From Pseudomonas oryzihabitans (GTDB lineage Bacteria > Pseudomonadota > Gammaproteobacteria > Pseudomonadales > Pseudomonadaceae): a DNA stretch of 64,000 nucleotides. Both the position numbers and the translations under genes were made by a program. The notes under the pieces are model-generated. The model made no database searches. It was not told the origin of the DNA and worked only from the letters and a program-made list of their open reading frames with translations. Position 1 is the first letter of the stretch, and each line of letters begins with the position of its first letter. Below are positions 62,880-64,000 of this stretch, one piece after another. Location of the stretch: assembly GCF_006384975.1 (NCBI RefSeq), contig NZ_CP021645.1, forward strand, positions 3,934,001 through 3,998,000. Direction: 5' to 3'.

Positions 62880-64000
62880 TCAGCGCTTGGCCAGCAACTC
62901 GCGACCGCGAGCCACGGCGGCGCGGACCTGGGCCGGTGCGGTGCCGCCGATATGGTCGCGGGCGTTGACCGAGCCTTCCAGGGTCAGGACAGCGAAGACG
63001 TCCTGCTCGATCTGGTCGCTGAAGCGGCGCAATTCGTCCAGGCTCATCTCGGCCAGGTCCTTGCCGCTGTCGACACCGTACTTCACCGCATGACCGACGA
63101 TCTCGTGGCAATCGCGGAAGGGCAGGCCCTTGCGTACCAGGTAGTCGGCCAGGTCCGTGGCGGTGGAGAAGCCACGGCGCGCGGCCTCGCGCATGATCTC
63201 GCGCTTGGGCTTGATGGCCGGAACCATGTCGGCGAAGGCGCGCAGGGAGTCACGCAGGGTATCGGCGGCGTCGAACAGTGGCTCCTTGTCCTCCTGGTTG
63301 TCCTTGTTGTAGGCCAGCGGCTGGCCCTTCATCAGGGTCAGCAGGCCGGTGAGGGCGCCGAACACCCGGCCGGTCTTGCCGCGCACCAGTTCGGGCACGT
63401 CGGGATTCTTCTTCTGCGGCATGATCGAGGAGCCGGTGCAGAAGCGGTCGGGCAGATCGATGAACTGGAACTGGGCGCTGGTCCAGAGCACCAGCTCTTC
63501 GGAGAAGCGCGACAGGTGCATCATCGCCAGGGACGCCGCAGCGCAGAATTCGATGGCGAAGTCGCGGTCCGAGACGCCGTCCAGGGAATTGCCGCCGATG
63601 GCCTCGAAACCCAGCAGCTCGCAGGTGACCTGGCGCTGGATGGGATAGGTGGTACCGGCCAGCGCCGCGCTGCCCAGGGGCATGCGGTTGACGCGCTTGC
63701 GGCAGTCCACCAGGCGCTCGTGGTCACGGGAAAGCATCTCGAACCAGGCCAGCAGGTGGTGGCCGAAGGTCACCGGCTGGGCGGTCTGCAGGTGGGTGAA
63801 GCCGGGCATGATGGTGTCGGCTTCGGCCTCCGCCAGTTGCAGCAGGCCTTCTTGCAGGCGATTCAGCTCGACGAGGATGGCGTCGATCTCATCGCGCAGC
63901 CAGAGGCGGATATCAGTAGCCACCTGATCGTTGCGGCTGCGGCCGGTGTGCAGCTTCTTGCCCACCACGCCCAGGCGCTCGGTCAGGCGCGCCTCGATGT
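62880..64000 (-). CDS. argH: argininosuccinate lyase, C-terminal part
   Basis: Last step of arginine synthesis: cleaves argininosuccinate to arginine and fumarate. The gene runs off the right end of the window; about 373 of the expected 460 or so residues are present. Fumarase/aspartase superfamily motifs are clear: [15 protein letters not shown] (first conserved region), [18 protein letters not shown], and the signature loop [12 protein letters not shown] with the catalytic serine. [33 protein letters not shown] is typical of ArgH, given here only as its landmarks. The frame is open to the last base, so a start inside the window is not to be assumed. Confidence 0.96.
   Translation of the reverse strand, partial: IEARLTERLGVVGKKLHTGRSRNDQVATDIRLWLRDEIDAILVELNRLQEGLLQLAEAEADTIMPGFTHLQTAQPVTFGHHLLAWFEMLSRDHERLVDCRKRVNRMPLGSAALAGTTYPIQRQVTCELLGFEAIGGNSLDGVSDRDFAIEFCAAASLAMMHLSRFSEELVLWTSAQFQFIDLPDRFCTGSSIMPQKKNPDVPELVRGKTGRVFGALTGLLTLMKGQPLAYNKDNQEDKEPLFDAADTLRDSLRAFADMVPAIKPKREIMREAARRGFSTATDLADYLVRKGLPFRDCHEIVGHAVKYGVDSGKDLAEMSLDELRRFSDQIEQDVFAVLTLEGSVNARDHIGGTAPAQVRAAVARGRELLAKR

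Overview
The window is GC-rich chromosomal DNA from a Pseudomonas-like gammaproteobacterium. The housekeeping blocks at both ends (rph/yicC/gmk; xerC/DUF484/dapF/lysA/lptM/cyaY/rnk/corA/argH) have the composition and order usual in Pseudomonas. A complete pel operon, KauB-type aldehyde dehydrogenase, GarD and a PA4872-type oxaloacetate decarboxylase fit the same genus. A P. oryzihabitans-like lineage is possible, but that is a guess. No tRNA, rRNA, CRISPR array, transposase or integrase was seen.

Layout. 1-5.3 kb: end of an M24 peptidase overlapping ltaE, two REP-like inverted repeats, then a LacI regulator followed by garD, with two matching palindromic operators between them and a bidirectional terminator after garD. 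5.3-13.1 kb: an orphan O-antigen ligase/polymerase-like membrane protein, DUF4870, rph, yicC, gmk, a LysE exporter divergent from an Lrp-type regulator, an aldehyde dehydrogenase and an unrecognised protein. 13.2-25.3 kb: pelABCDEFG on the minus strand, tightly overlapping. Catalytic residues of PelA and the c-di-GMP site of PelD appear intact.

25.6-52.9 kb is a two-part Wzx/Wzy-type exopolysaccharide locus, all minus strand except one metabolic gene. Operon 1 (36.8 to 25.6 kb) encodes a WcaJ-type initiating transferase, Wzb phosphatase, Wzc kinase, a GT2, a WecB/TagA transferase, a Wzy-like protein, a Wzx flippase, a GH5 glycosidase and the Wza export lipoprotein preceded by a coupled 25-codon leader ORF. 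Operon 2 (52.9 to 40.1 kb) encodes an FAD oxidoreductase, a DegT aminotransferase, a second flippase, a GT2, a second Wzc, an RfaH/NusG paralog, another GT2 and three GT4 enzymes. A methyltransferase gene and the oxaloacetate decarboxylase gene lie between the two operons. The polymer would be assembled on undecaprenyl phosphate, flipped, polymerised and exported through one Wza, with the operons apparently complementary: operon 2 has no recognised Wza, Wzb, Wzy or initiating transferase.

The most interesting signal is a possible specialised antitermination circuit. The roughly 970-base region upstream of operon 2 has a good sigma70-like promoter followed by three ops-like GGTAGC cores, two inside a 20-base direct repeat, all in the orientation of transcription of the operon that encodes the RfaH paralog. 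A 12-base match to the enterobacterial ops sequence also lies, in the correct orientation, in the leader of the orphan ligase/polymerase gene 39 kb away.

53.9-64 kb: HAD phosphatase, xerC, DUF484, dapF, lysA and the small lipoprotein gene lptM (minus strand), then cyaY and rnk, a conserved small protein, corA, a beta-hydroxyacid dehydrogenase-type enzyme, a secreted GH114 endo-galactosaminidase-like protein (Pel is GalNAc-rich, so a functional link is plausible) and the C-terminal part of argH.
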